A stretch of 64,000 nucleotides of DNA from NCBI GenBank assembly GCA_963808775.1, contig CAWEGR010000007.1, positions 1 to 64,000 of the forward strand, written 5' to 3'. Every line of letters starts with the position of its first letter. Position 1 is the first letter of the stretch. The position numbers and the translations under genes are program-made. Below, piece by piece: positions 29,047 through 39,452 of this stretch. The notes under the pieces are model-generated. The model was not told the DNA's origin. It did not search any database and saw only the letters and a list, made by a program, of their open reading frames with translations. This DNA comes from JACVRW01 sp963808775 (lineage in GTDB: Bacteria > Actinomycetota > Thermoleophilia > Solirubrobacterales > Thermoleophilaceae).

Positions 29047-29955
29047 ACTCGTCGAAGACCTGCTGGGGAAGCGAAAACGCGTCGTGACAGATCTCAACGA
29101 GCTGGAGCAGCTCCTCGCGCTCGTCCCCCGCCCGCCGCGCGATGTAGTGACGCAGCGGCGGAAGCTCGGGAACCGGCCGCCAGGCGACGCGCGAGTCCGG
29201 GCCGACCAGGTCGAGCAGCGTGCTTGGCGCCATGTCGACCCCGAGTCCCGCGCCGGCGACGGAGAGCAGCGCGTCGAGCGTCCGGAACTGGGCTGCGATG
29301 CGCGGCGGCCGGCCGTTTCGGTACTCGGTCAGCATCCAATAGTCGCGCCAGCGGGCGTCCGAGCGTCGGAAACTCGAAGCAGGGCTGGTCGAGCAGCTCG
29401 GCGAGCGAGACCTCCTCGCGCGCCGCGAGCGGATGGTCGGCCGCCATGACCGCGCCCATCGGATCGCTCCAGAGGTACTCGAGCTCGAGCCCGGTCGTGT
29501 CGAATGGCCCGTGGACCGCCGCGGCATCGACCTCGGCCGCCGCGCAGCCCGCCGGCGGGATCGATCAGGTCCCCGAAGTGGATCCTCAGGGTCACGTCCG
29601 GGCGCAGCTCGCCGAACCTGCGGAGCGCCTCGCCGATCTGCGCGTGGGTCACCGACGCGACGAAGCCGACCGTCAGCGTGCGCTCCTCGCCGGCGGCGTG
29701 GCGCGCGCTCGCCACCGCCTCGTCCGCGGCGGCGAGCAGCGGCCTCGAGGACTCGAGCAGCGCCGCTCCCGCGGGCGTCAGCTCCACCCTGCGGGTTGTG
29801 CGCACGACGAGCACGGTGCCCACGCGCTCCTCGAGCTGGCGGATCGAGCCGCTGAGCGCCTGCTGCGCGATGTTGAGGCGCTCGCCGGCACGGGTGAAGT
29901 TGAGCTCCTCGGCAACGGCCACGAAGTAGCGCAGCTCCCGCAACTCGACGCTCAC
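29045..29955 (-). CDS. LysR-family transcriptional regulator (two frame breaks)
   Basis: The N-terminal helix-turn-helix is intact (LRELRYFVAVAEELNFTRAG, LNIAQQALSGSIRQLEERVG). The effector domain is spread over three frames: to DPAGGLRGG, then EVDAAAVHGPFDTTG through DQPCFEFPTL, then ARWRDYWMLTEYR to the end QQVFDE. One extra base near 29535 and one near 29360 would restore a protein of about 303 residues, normal for LysR. Both are single-base insertions with full conservation on each side, so sequencing errors are more likely than decay. GTG start, 6 nt after a TAGACT box. Its targets and inducer are unknown. Confidence 0.75.
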
Positions 29956-29961
29956 AGGAGC

Positions 29962-29967
29962 AGTCTA
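29962..29967 (-). promoter_or_regulatory. -10 box of the LysR gene, overlapping an upstream stop codon
   Basis: TAGACT on the minus strand, 6 nt before the LysR GTG. Its TAG is the stop codon of the truncated NTPase gene upstream. Leaderless transcription is predicted. Confidence 0.5.
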
Positions 29968-30165
29968 AGCCGTGACTGCGGCCACAAGCGATGCATCGAG
30001 GGCGTCTGCGACGAGGCCGAAGGGCAGGGCGCTCTTGCCGATGCCCGCCTCGCCGATCAGCGCGACCACGCGCACGTCGCCGCCGGCGACCTCCTCGACC
30101 GCCTGCCCGAGCTGCGCGCTTTCGCGCTCGCGGCCGACCAGCTCCGTGACCGTTCCCTGCCCCAC
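29965..30165 (-). pseudogene. Truncated AAA/LuxR-type ATPase fragment
   Basis: Only 66 residues. They match the N-terminus of the large ATPase module of LuxR-type regulators and related cyclases: LVGRERESAQLGQAVEE followed by Walker A ALIGEAGIGKSAL. The normal protein would continue for several hundred residues with Walker B and a C-terminal domain; here it stops after VADALDASLVAAVTA. It keeps a plausible promoter (TAAGCT, 6 nt before the GTG), so a short peptide could still be made. Most likely a decayed gene end. Confidence 0.6.
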
Positions 30166-30171
30166 GGGGGC

Positions 30172-30177
30172 AGCTTA
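30172..30177 (-). promoter_or_regulatory. -10 box of the truncated ATPase fragment
   Basis: TAAGCT on the minus strand, 6 nt before the GTG start; it fits the leaderless pattern seen elsewhere in the window. Confidence 0.4.
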
Positions 30178-30190
30178 GGGCCGGAACCCG

Positions 30191-31030
30191 CTAGCCGCGA
30201 GCGCCGGCCGCCTCGGTGGTCGTCGGCGCTCCGGCGGGCGATCCCACGGGGTCCTGCGACAGCCTGTTGGCGAAGTAGACCGGGATGATCGACAGGACGA
30301 TCACGCACAGGCCGACGACGTTGACGATCGGAAGCTGGTTCGGCCGGGCGTAGTTCGCGAAGATCCAGATCGGCAGCGTCTGCTCGGAGCCGATCGTGAA
30401 CGTGGTGACGATGATCTCGTCGAACGAGAGCGCGAAGGCGAGCAGGGCCCCGGCCACGAGCGCGGAGCGCATGGTCGGGAAGGTGATGTTGCGGAACGTC
30501 TGCCAGCTGTCGGCCCCGAGGTCCATCGACGCCTCCTCGAGCGAGCCGCCCATGCGGCGCAATCGCGCGATCGCGTTGTTGTAGACGACGACGATGCAGA
30601 ACGTGGCGTGCCCGACGATCACGGTGAACAGCGTCAGATCGACGTTCAGCACCTGGGTGAAGGTCGCGTTCAGCGCCATGCCGGTCACGATGCCCGGCAG
30701 GGCAATCGGGAGGATCACGAGGAACGAGATCGTCTCGCGCCCGAAGAAGCGGTAGCGCGCGACCGCCATCGCCGCCAGCGTGCCGAGCAGGAGCGCGATC
30801 GCCGTCGCGCCGAGCCCGGCCTTGAGCGAGGTCCAGAGCGCCTCGCGCACGCCCGGGTTGTCGAACGCCTTGCCGAACCACTCGAGCGTGAAGCCGTCGA
30901 TCGGCCACGCCTGCGAGCGCGACTCGTTGAAGGCGTAGATCGCGATGATCACGAGCGGGACGTAGATGAACGCGAGGGTGATGCCCGTCCCGACCCGGAG
31001 CACCCAGCGCATGCCGGCCGAGATGTGCAT
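30191..31030 (-). CDS. potC: Polyamine ABC transporter permease PotC
   Basis: A 279-residue inner-membrane permease with six hydrophobic helices, the first near 10-30 (VLRVGTGITLAFIYVPLVIIAIYAF split by short loops). The EAA-type coupling loop is EEASMDLGADSWQTFRNIT. It resembles PotC/YdcV permeases for spermidine/putrescine. The ATG overlaps the potB stop by 1 nt (TGATG). It forms a heterodimeric channel with PotB. Confidence 0.9.
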   Translation of the reverse strand: MHISAGMRWVLRVGTGITLAFIYVPLVIIAIYAFNESRSQAWPIDGFTLEWFGKAFDNPGVREALWTSLKAGLGATAIALLLGTLAAMAVARYRFFGRETISFLVILPIALPGIVTGMALNATFTQVLNVDLTLFTVIVGHATFCIVVVYNNAIARLRRMGGSLEEASMDLGADSWQTFRNITFPTMRSALVAGALLAFALSFDEIIVTTFTIGSEQTLPIWIFANYARPNQLPIVNVVGLCVIVLSIIPVYFANRLSQDPVGSPAGAPTTTEAAGARG

Positions 31031-31923
31031 CAGAGCGAGTCGAACGCGCCCATGCGGCGCGCGATCAGGAGGTACACGAGCATGATCAGGACCGGCACGG
31101 TCGCGAACGCCGCCGCCAGCGGCAGGTTGTTCGCGATGCCGACGTTCGCGTAGACGACGTTGCCGATGAACTGCGTGCTCGACACGAGCGTCGGCGCGAT
31201 GTAGTCGCCCAGGGTCAGCGAGAAGGTGAAGATCGAGCCCGCCACGATCGCCGGCAGCGCCAGCGGGAAGATCACGCGGCGGAAGGTCGTCCAGGGATGG
31301 CCGCCGAGGTCACCGGACGCGTCGAGCAGCGAGTTCGGGATGCGCTCGAGGCCGGCGTAGACGGGCAGCACCATGAACGGCAGCCAGAGATAGGTGAACA
31401 CGAGCCAGGTGGCCACGTTGCCGAAGCCCGGTCCCTCGAGCCCGAACGGCTCGAGCACCCAGTTCACGACGCCGTCGTTCTGGAGCATGATCCGCCAGGT
31501 GTAGACCTTGACCAGGTAGCTCGCCCAGAGCGGCATCAGCACCGCCACCACGAGCAGCGCGCGAACGCGCGGGGTCGCCACCTTGGCCATGTAGAACGCG
31601 ATCGGGAACGCGAGGATCGCGTCGGTGATCGTCACGAGCGCGGCGATCAGGACCGTGCGCCCGACGATGGTCCGGTAGACCGGGGTCTCGATCAGCTCCT
31701 GGAAGTTCTGCAGTCCCGGGTCCTGGACGATCTCGCCGCTGAAGTCGTCGAGCTGCCACAGCGAGGCGACGAACAGGACCGCGAGCGAGCCGAGGTAGGC
31801 GATGACGAGCCAGCCCACCGGCCCCGACAGCAGCAACGAGAGCTGCAGGCGGGGCCGGCGGTACAGGAAGCCGGCGAGCCTGCGGCTCGCCGGCTTCCGT
31901 GCGCTGGCGGCTGATGCCTCCAC
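31030..31923 (-). CDS. potB: Polyamine ABC transporter permease PotB
   Basis: A 297-residue permease with six membrane helices; the first is LSLLLSGPVGWLVIAYLGSL. The large periplasmic loop between helices 1 and 2 (SGEIVQDPGLQNFQELIE) and the EAA-like loop LLDASGDLGGHPWTTFRRV are typical of PotB. A 30-residue basic N-terminal extension precedes the first helix. It lies 23 nt after potD and is coupled to potC. Confidence 0.9.
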   Translation of the reverse strand: MEASAASARKPASRRLAGFLYRRPRLQLSLLLSGPVGWLVIAYLGSLAVLFVASLWQLDDFSGEIVQDPGLQNFQELIETPVYRTIVGRTVLIAALVTITDAILAFPIAFYMAKVATPRVRALLVVAVLMPLWASYLVKVYTWRIMLQNDGVVNWVLEPFGLEGPGFGNVATWLVFTYLWLPFMVLPVYAGLERIPNSLLDASGDLGGHPWTTFRRVIFPLALPAIVAGSIFTFSLTLGDYIAPTLVSSTQFIGNVVYANVGIANNLPLAAAFATVPVLIMLVYLLIARRMGAFDSL

Positions 31924-31946
31924 TCAGCTCGGTGAGCCGACCGGGG

Positions 31947-33167
31947 TCAGCCCTTGATTTCCGTCCAGGCCTTCACCCACTCGGAGTAGTCCTTGCAGAC
32001 GTCGCCGCGGTCGTCGCCGCAGTTCGTCGTCGGAGTCGTCCAGTAGGCGATCTGGTCGAAGTAGGCCTCGTCGCTCGCGTGGAAGATGTCGCAGTGGTCC
32101 TCATTGGCCGTGAGGGCACACGACTTCTCGTTGGAGGGGGCCTCCCCGAACCACTCGGCCACGGCGGCGTTCGCCTTCGGGCTGATGATGTGGTCCATCC
32201 ACTTGTACATGCAGTTCGGGTGCTCGGCCTCGGAGGAGAGCATCCAGGTGTCAGACCACCCGGTCGATCCCTCCTTGGGCAGGATCGCCTCGACCTTCGG
32301 GGACTTCGGGTCCCCCTGGACGAGGTTCGCGATCACCTGCCACGTGGTTCCTGCGACCGAGTCGCCGGACGTGAAGGCGGCCTGCTCCTTCGTGTAGTCC
32401 GACCAGTACTCGCCGATCACCTCGCGCTGCTGCTTCAGCAGGTCGACGGCGGCCTGGAACTGGTCGTCGTCGAGCTCGTAGACGTTGTCGATCCCGAGGT
32501 CGGGCTGGGTCGCCTTCAGGTAGAGAGCCGCGTCCGCGATGTAGATCGGGTTGTCGTACGCGGTGATCCTGCCCTTGTACGGCTGGCTGGCCTCGCCGCC
32601 CCAGACGACCTCCCACGAGTCGGGCGCCGGCTTGACCTCCTCGGCGTTGTACATCAGGAGGTTCGCGCCGCGGCCGTGCGGCACGCCGTAGTTGACGCCG
32701 TCGACCGTGTTGTGCGGCTGGTCCTTGAGCGCCGGGAAGACGTCCTTGTAGTTCGGGATCAGGTCGACGTTGACCGGATCGACGTCCCCGCCTGCGATCA
32801 GGCGCAGCGTGGCGTCGCCCGACGCGGACACGCCGTCGTACTTGCCCGTGCGCATCAGCGTGACCATCTCGTCCGAGGTGTTGCCGATCTTGACGTTGAC
32901 CTGGCAGCCGGTCTGCTCCTCGAAGTCCGACACCCAGTCGACCTTCGGGTCGGTCGACCCGTCCTCGACGTAGCCGGCCCAGGCGACGAGGTTGACCTCG
33001 CCCTCGCCCTTGCCGACCTTCTGCAGCGCCGCGCTCTCGTCGCCACCGCCGGAGCTGCCTCCGCCATCGTCGTCGTCATCGTCGCCGCATCCGGCCGCCG
33101 TGAGCGCGGCCAGCGCGAGCGTGAGGGCGGCGAGGACGGCGAAGAACCGCCATCTGCGTTCGCTCAC
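31947..33167 (-). CDS. potD: Polyamine ABC transporter substrate-binding lipoprotein PotD
   Basis: A 406-residue lipoprotein: a hydrophobic leader ends in the lipobox LTAAGC, followed by an Asp/Gly/Ser-rich flexible linker. The binding-protein body includes LVAWAGYVEDGSTDPKVDW, GVSASGDATLRLIAGGDV and MYKWMDHIISPKANA. Polyamine specificity is inferred from family resemblance and the potABC neighbours; the ligand-binding acidic residues cannot be assigned by eye. The GTG start overlaps the potA stop by 4 nt. Confidence 0.9.
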   Translation of the reverse strand: MSERRWRFFAVLAALTLALAALTAAGCGDDDDDDGGGSSGGGDESAALQKVGKGEGEVNLVAWAGYVEDGSTDPKVDWVSDFEEQTGCQVNVKIGNTSDEMVTLMRTGKYDGVSASGDATLRLIAGGDVDPVNVDLIPNYKDVFPALKDQPHNTVDGVNYGVPHGRGANLLMYNAEEVKPAPDSWEVVWGGEASQPYKGRITAYDNPIYIADAALYLKATQPDLGIDNVYELDDDQFQAAVDLLKQQREVIGEYWSDYTKEQAAFTSGDSVAGTTWQVIANLVQGDPKSPKVEAILPKEGSTGWSDTWMLSSEAEHPNCMYKWMDHIISPKANAAVAEWFGEAPSNEKSCALTANEDHCDIFHASDEAYFDQIAYWTTPTTNCGDDRGDVCKDYSEWVKAWTEIKG

Positions 33168-34210
33168 TTTTGTTCCTCCTCAGGGGGTAGGGGATCCTGC
33201 CGCTCGGGGATCTCGGACGCGTGGGCCGCAAGCCAGCCGACCCGCACCCGCTTCCCGTGCTGCTCGAGCGCCTCCTGGGAGGACATCTCGAGGTTCTGCC
33301 GGACGACCTGCAACTCGCCGCCCCGGTCGAGGCGGACGGCGAAGCGCGTGACCATCCCGATGTAGTCGACGTTGTCGATCACGCCGTCCTCCACGTGGAG
33401 GCCGTCGCTCGGCTCGCCGCCTTCCAGCATCCGCACCTTCTCGGGGCGGATCGTGTAGCGCCGTCCGTCGCGCTCCACGATGTTCGACACCCCGACGAAG
33501 CCGGCCACGAAGTCGTTTACGGGGTGCTCGTATACCTCGGCCGGCGGCCCGATCTGCTCGATCCGGCCCTCGTTGAAGACCGCGAGGCGGTCGCTCATCG
33601 TGAGCGCCTCCTCCTGGTCGTGCGTCACGTAGATGAATGTGATCCCGACCTCGCCGCGAATCGTGCGCAGCTCGTGCTGCATCTGCTGACGCAGCTTGAG
33701 GTCGAGCGCGCCGAGCGGCTCGTCGAGCAGCAGCACGCGCGGGCGGTTGACGAGAGCGCGCGCGAGCGCCACGCGCTGGCGCTGCCCGCCGGAGAGCTGG
33801 CCGGGGCGGCGGTCGTCGTAACCGGACAGGCGCACCATGTCGAGCGCGTCGCGCGCCCGCTGCGCGCGATCGCCCTTCGGGACCTTCGCGATCTTGAGCC
33901 CGTACTCGACGTTCTCGCCGACGCTCATGTGGGGGAAGAGCGCGTAGTCCTGGAAGACCGTGTTGACGTCGCGCTCGTAGGGCGGCAGCGCGGTCACGTC
34001 GCGGCCGTCGAGCAGGACGGTCCCGCTGTCGGGGCGCTCGAAGCCGGCGATCATGCGCAGGCAGGTGGTCTTGCCGGAGCCGGACGGCCCGAGCAGGGTG
34101 AAGAATTCGTCCTGGCGGATCTCGAGATCGACGTGATCGACCGCGACGACGTCGCCGTAGGTCTTGCGAGTCCCTGCCAGCCGGACCGCGGCGTCCCCCA
34201 GATCGGTCAT
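33164..34210 (-). CDS. potA: Polyamine ABC transporter ATP-binding protein PotA
   Basis: A 348-residue ABC ATPase: Walker A LLGPSGSGKTTCLRM (about 38-52), Q-loop VFQDYALFPH, signature LSGGQRQRVALARAL, Walker B VLLLDEPLGALD, switch His YVTHDQEEAL. A TOBE-like regulatory domain follows from about residue 265. It is the first gene of potA-potD-potB-potC. TACAAA lies 8 nt before the ATG, so the operon may be leaderless, though the box lacks the usual final T. Confidence 0.94.
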   Translation of the reverse strand: MTDLGDAAVRLAGTRKTYGDVVAVDHVDLEIRQDEFFTLLGPSGSGKTTCLRMIAGFERPDSGTVLLDGRDVTALPPYERDVNTVFQDYALFPHMSVGENVEYGLKIAKVPKGDRAQRARDALDMVRLSGYDDRRPGQLSGGQRQRVALARALVNRPRVLLLDEPLGALDLKLRQQMQHELRTIRGEVGITFIYVTHDQEEALTMSDRLAVFNEGRIEQIGPPAEVYEHPVNDFVAGFVGVSNIVERDGRRYTIRPEKVRMLEGGEPSDGLHVEDGVIDNVDYIGMVTRFAVRLDRGGELQVVRQNLEMSSQEALEQHGKRVRVGWLAAHASEIPERQDPLPPEEEQK

Positions 34211-34267
34211 CGAGGGCGTTTGTACACCCTGGCCATGACGCTGTGGAAGTCCTTAACGCCAGCTTGA

Positions 34268-34310
34268 TCCAGTCTGTCCAAGCCGGAGGACCCCCGTGCT
34301 ACAGACTGGA
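34268..34310 (-). repeat. 10-bp inverted repeat after hspR
   Basis: TCCAGTCTGT (34268-34277) and ACAGACTGGA (34301-34310) are perfect inverted repeats 23 nt apart, beginning 2 nt past the hspR stop. It could be the terminator stem of the heat-shock operon (no T-run follows) or an operator upstream of potA. The 100 bp between hspR and potA hold nothing else clear. Confidence 0.5.
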
Positions 34311-34312
34311 CC

Positions 34313-34759
34313 TCAGCGCGGCGGGCGTTCGATCGGCACGCGCACGCCGCGCGCGCGGCCGGGCCGCATCAGCGCCTGGGAGGGCGGTTCGTACAGCACG
34401 AGCTCGCGCTTGACCGACCTGCGCACGCGCTCGATCTCCTCGAGGAGCTCCCGCTGGGCGCGCTCGGCCTGCCGCTCGAGATTGCGCATGCGGCGCCTCA
34501 TGCGGTCGAGCTCGCCCTCGAGCTCGAAGACCCTCTCGACGCCCGCGAGGTTCATCCCGAGCTCGCTCGTGAGCTGCTGGATGCGGCGGAGCTGATCGAC
34601 GTCGCCCTGCGAGTAGAGGCGCGTGCCCTTGGGCGAGCGCTTCGGGGTGATCAGGCCGCGCGTCTCGTAGATACGCAGCGTCTGCGGGTGGACGCCCGCC
34701 AGCTCGGCGGCCACCGAGATCATGTAGACGCCCTGGTCCGGCTCGGGCTGCATGGCCAT
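34313..34759 (-). CDS. hspR: MerR-type heat-shock repressor HspR
   Basis: A 148-residue MerR-family repressor that in actinobacteria represses dnaK and clpB and uses DnaK as co-repressor. The HTH is at about 12-45 (YMISVAAELAGVHPQTLRIY, YETRGLITPKRSPKGTRLYS). A coiled coil follows (FELEGELDRMRRRMRNLERQ). The C-terminal tail is basic. It sits 4 nt after dnaJ with AGGAGG before the ATG. As the last gene of the operon it repress would close a negative feedback loop. Confidence 0.93.
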   Translation of the reverse strand: MAMQPEPDQGVYMISVAAELAGVHPQTLRIYETRGLITPKRSPKGTRLYSQGDVDQLRRIQQLTSELGMNLAGVERVFELEGELDRMRRRMRNLERQAERAQRELLEEIERVRRSVKRELVLYEPPSQALMRPGRARGVRVPIERPPR

Positions 34760-34763
34760 CGCC

Positions 34764-35873
34764 CTACCTCCTGCCCTTCGCGAGCAGCGTCTCGCGCGGG
34801 TTGCCGTCGATCACCGTGGCGAGCTCGTCGACCACCTCGGCCTGCTCCTTCGAGAGCGAGCTCGGCACGTCGATCGCGAGCCGGTAGTGGATGTCGCCGC
34901 GGCCCTTGCCGCCGAGCTTCGGCGGACCCTCGCCGCGCAGCCGCTGGACCGTGCCGTGCTTCGTGCCCGGGGGGACGCGGATGCGCTTCGTCGCCGCGAG
35001 CGTCGGCACCTCGATCGTCGCGCCGCGGATCGCCTCGGGGATCGTGATCGGCACCTCGACCTCGAGGTTGTCGCCCTTGCGCGAGAACACGGGCGAGTCG
35101 CCGACGTGCGTGACCACGTACAGGTCGCCGGCGGGGCCGCCGCGCGGACCGGTCTCCCCCTTGCCGGCGAGCCGGACCCGGCTGCCCTCCTTCACGCCGG
35201 CCGGGATGTTCACGCGGTAGCGCTTGACCTGGCGGGTGCGGCCCGAGCCGTTGCAGGTCGCGCAGGGATCCTTGATCTCGGTGCCCGTCCCGCCGCACTG
35301 GCGGCACGGCTGCGAGATCGAGAAGAGCCCCTGCGACTCCGCCTCGACGCCGCGGCCCTGGCAGCGCGAGCAGATCTCGGGCTGGGTGCCCGGCTTGGCG
35401 CCGGTGCCGCGGCATGTCGCGCAGGGCGCGGACAGCGGCACCGAGACCGGTACCTGCGCGCCCTCCATCGCCTGGTCGAACGAGATGTGGACCTCGGTCT
35501 CGAGGTCGCGGCCGCGCTCCGGCCGCGTGGGGCGGCCGGCACCGCCGCGGCCCGCGTTGCCGAACAGGTCGGAGAGGATGTCCCCGAAGCCGCCGAAGCC
35601 GCCGCCACCGGCGCCGCCGCGGAACGAGCCGGGGTCGAAGCCGCCGCCGCCGAAGATGCCGCCGCCCGAGTCGTAGGCCTTGCGCTTCTCGGGATCCGAG
35701 AGCACCGAGTAGGCCTCCTGGATCTCCTTGAAGCGCTCCTCGGCGGCCTTGTCGCCCTCGTTCGCGTCGGGATGGTTCTCGCGGGCGAGCTTGCGATAGG
35801 CCTTCTTGATCTCCTCGTCGGAGGCCTTCTTGTCGACGCCGAGCGTCTTGTAGGGGTCCCTGACCGCAGCCAT
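34764..35873 (-). CDS. dnaJ: Chaperone DnaJ
   Basis: DnaJ stimulates DnaK ATPase and delivers unfolded clients. In 369 residues: J domain (8-72) with the HPD motif in ARENHPDANEGD; a Gly/Phe-rich segment (FGGGGFDPGSFRGGAGGGGF); a zinc-finger domain with all four repeats (CATCRGTG, CSRCQGRG, CRQCGGTG, CATCNGSG); then two beta client-binding domains. An AGGAG ribosome site lies about 13 nt before the ATG. It lies between grpE and hspR in the operon. Confidence 0.96.
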   Translation of the reverse strand: MAAVRDPYKTLGVDKKASDEEIKKAYRKLARENHPDANEGDKAAEERFKEIQEAYSVLSDPEKRKAYDSGGGIFGGGGFDPGSFRGGAGGGGFGGFGDILSDLFGNAGRGGAGRPTRPERGRDLETEVHISFDQAMEGAQVPVSVPLSAPCATCRGTGAKPGTQPEICSRCQGRGVEAESQGLFSISQPCRQCGGTGTEIKDPCATCNGSGRTRQVKRYRVNIPAGVKEGSRVRLAGKGETGPRGGPAGDLYVVTHVGDSPVFSRKGDNLEVEVPITIPEAIRGATIEVPTLAATKRIRVPPGTKHGTVQRLRGEGPPKLGGKGRGDIHYRLAIDVPSSLSKEQAEVVDELATVIDGNPRETLLAKGRR

Positions 35874-35885
35874 CGTGCTCCGCTC

Positions 35886-36469
35886 CTAGGAGGAGACCAC
35901 CACGCGGGCAGGACGGAGCACCGAGCCGTTCGCGCGGTAGCCCTTCTCCACCACGTCGAGCACCACGCCGGGCTCCGCGCCGTCGCCGTCGCCCGGGCGC
36001 ATCGAGAGCGCCTCGTGCTCGGCGGGGTCGAAGCGCTCGCCGCGCGGGTCGAACTGCTCGACGCCGTTGCGCTCGAGCACCGCCACGAGCTCCGCGTGCA
36101 CCAGCCGCACGCCCTCGGCGAGGTGCTGTTCGCTGGCCGCCGCCGATCCGAGCGCACGCTCGAGGTTGTCGACCACGGGCAGCAGCTCGCGCACGAGCCC
36201 GCTCTTGGCGCGCTCGCCCGCGGCGGCCGCCTCGCGGGCGGCGCGCTTGCGGTAGTTCTCGAAGTCGGCCTGGGCCCGGCGGGCGAGATCGAGGTAGTCG
36301 TCCCGCTCGCGCGTCAGCCGCGCGAGCGGGTCCTCGGCCTCCGTGACCTCGGTGGCCTCGAGGATCTCCTCCTCGTTCTTCGGGTCCTCCTCGCCGGAGG
36401 GCTCGCCTCCCTCGTCGCGCGAGGTCGGCGGCTCCTCCTCGGGAGGCACGGGCGGGGGTGTGTCGAGCA

Positions 36470-36470
<1 letters not shown>
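35886..36470 (-). CDS. grpE: Nucleotide exchange factor GrpE
   Basis: A 194-residue GrpE that releases ADP from DnaK. The acidic, Pro-rich N-terminus (PPPVPPEEEPPTSRDEGG) leads to the long dimerisation helix (ARLTRERDDYLDLARRAQAD). The beta domain ends VVEKGYRANGSVLRPARVVV, the family signature. The GTG start overlaps the dnaK stop by one base (TAGTG), which fixes the start although the frame is open far upstream. Confidence 0.95.
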
Positions 36471-38380
<1,910 letters not shown>

Positions 38381-38427
38381 TCCGTCCCTGCTCCTTGTCT
38401 GCCCTTGCAAGCTTTCGTCGAAAGACA

Positions 38428-38454
38428 AAAATCTGATGGCGAGGCTAGCAGATC
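38428..38454 (-). promoter_or_regulatory. dnaK promoter/operator box shared with clpB
   Basis: On the minus strand: GATCTGC, -10 TAGCCT, seven nt, then AGATTTT, collinear with the clpB box. Just downstream in the leader, CTTTCG-T-CGAAAG (38412-38424) is a second perfect inverted repeat. HspR regulation is inferred from gene content. Confidence 0.55.
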
Positions 38455-38503
38455 TTCTCCACCATCCTCTGCGAAGCCGCCGCCCGGTAGGCTTCCGCGC
38501 CCG

Positions 38504-39043
38504 ATGCGGCGCCGAATCCCCGTCCTGCTCTCACTGCTGCTCCTCCTGGCGGCGCTCGGCCTCGCCGCCTGCGGCGACGACGACGACTCGGGCGGGAGCG
38601 AGCCGGCGGACACGGCCGCCCAGGAGCCCGGCACCGAGACCGAGCCCGCAGCCGATCCCACCGACACGAGCACGAAGCCCGTGATCGACAAGCCGACCGG
38701 CAGCCCGCCGCGACGGCTCGTGGTCGAGGACATCGTGAAGGGCAAGGGGCCGGCGGCGAAGAAGGGGAGCATCGTCGTCGTCGACTACGTGGGCGTGAAC
38801 TTCTCGAACGGCGAGGAGTTCGACGCGTCGTGGAACACGGGCCAGCCCTTCCCCGTTCAGCTCGGCAGCGGCTCCGTCATCCCGGGCTGGGAGAAGGGCC
38901 TGATCGGCATCAGGAAGGGCGGCCGGCGCAAGCTGACGATCCCGCCCGGGCTCGCCTACGGCTCGCAGGGCGCGCCGCCCGCGATCGGCCCGAACGAGAC
39001 GCTCGTGTTCGTGATCGACGCGCGCGAGGTCCAGGGCGGCTAG
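38504..39043 (+). CDS. FKBP-type peptidyl-prolyl isomerase lipoprotein
   Basis: A 179-residue lipoprotein: leader ending LGLAACG (lipobox Cys), an acidic low-complexity linker, then an FKBP domain (about 70-179) with VVVDYVGVNFSNGEEFDASW, VIPGWEKGLIGIRKGG and IPPGLAYGSQG. It would assist folding of exported proteins at the outer face of the membrane. TAGGCT lies 10 nt before the ATG, so the leader is very short. It is divergent from dnaK, and its stop overlaps the convergent glyoxalase-like gene by 4 nt. Confidence 0.92.
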   Translation: MRRRIPVLLSLLLLLAALGLAACGDDDDSGGSEPADTAAQEPGTETEPAADPTDTSTKPVIDKPTGSPPRRLVVEDIVKGKGPAAKKGSIVVVDYVGVNFSNGEEFDASWNTGQPFPVQLGSGSVIPGWEKGLIGIRKGGRRKLTIPPGLAYGSQGAPPAIGPNETLVFVIDAREVQGG

Positions 39044-39435
39044 CCGCCGCGCTCGCGCTTCGGCGCGTAGCGGTGGTGCAGCATCAGCGCGTTGCCGTCC
39101 GGGTCGCGGAAGTTCGCCATGTGGCAGACGCCGCTGTCGATCGTGTCCCCGAAGAACTCGATGCCCCTGCCCTCGAGCTCGCCGCGCGCCTCCTCCACGT
39201 CGGGCACGTGCAGCGCGACCGGCACCACGTTGTTGTGGAACTCGATGCCGATCGCGTCGGCGCGGATCAGGGCGAGCGTGACGTCGCCGGCCTCGAATTC
39301 CATGCCGAGGGCGGGCGCGTCGCCGCGCTGCCAGCTGCTCGAGTGCTCGAGGCCGAGCACGTCCACGTAGAAGTCCCGCGCCCGGTCGAGGTCGCGGCTC
39401 GGCAGGGACACGAAGTCGACACCCGTGACGTTCAT
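39040..39435 (-). CDS. VOC/glyoxalase-family protein
   Basis: A 131-residue protein of the vicinal-oxygen-chelate superfamily, with two beta-alpha-beta-beta-beta units: VDFVSLPSRDLDRARDFYVD in the first and VPVALHVPDVEEARGELEGRG then NFRDPDGNALMLHHRY in the second. The metal-ligand pattern is not clear enough to call an activity; lyase, dioxygenase and resistance proteins share this fold. The ATG was chosen because conservation begins there. Confidence 0.8.
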   Translation of the reverse strand: MNVTGVDFVSLPSRDLDRARDFYVDVLGLEHSSSWQRGDAPALGMEFEAGDVTLALIRADAIGIEFHNNVVPVALHVPDVEEARGELEGRGIEFFGDTIDSGVCHMANFRDPDGNALMLHHRYAPKRERGG

Positions 39436-39452
39436 GGCGTCAACGTAGCGCC

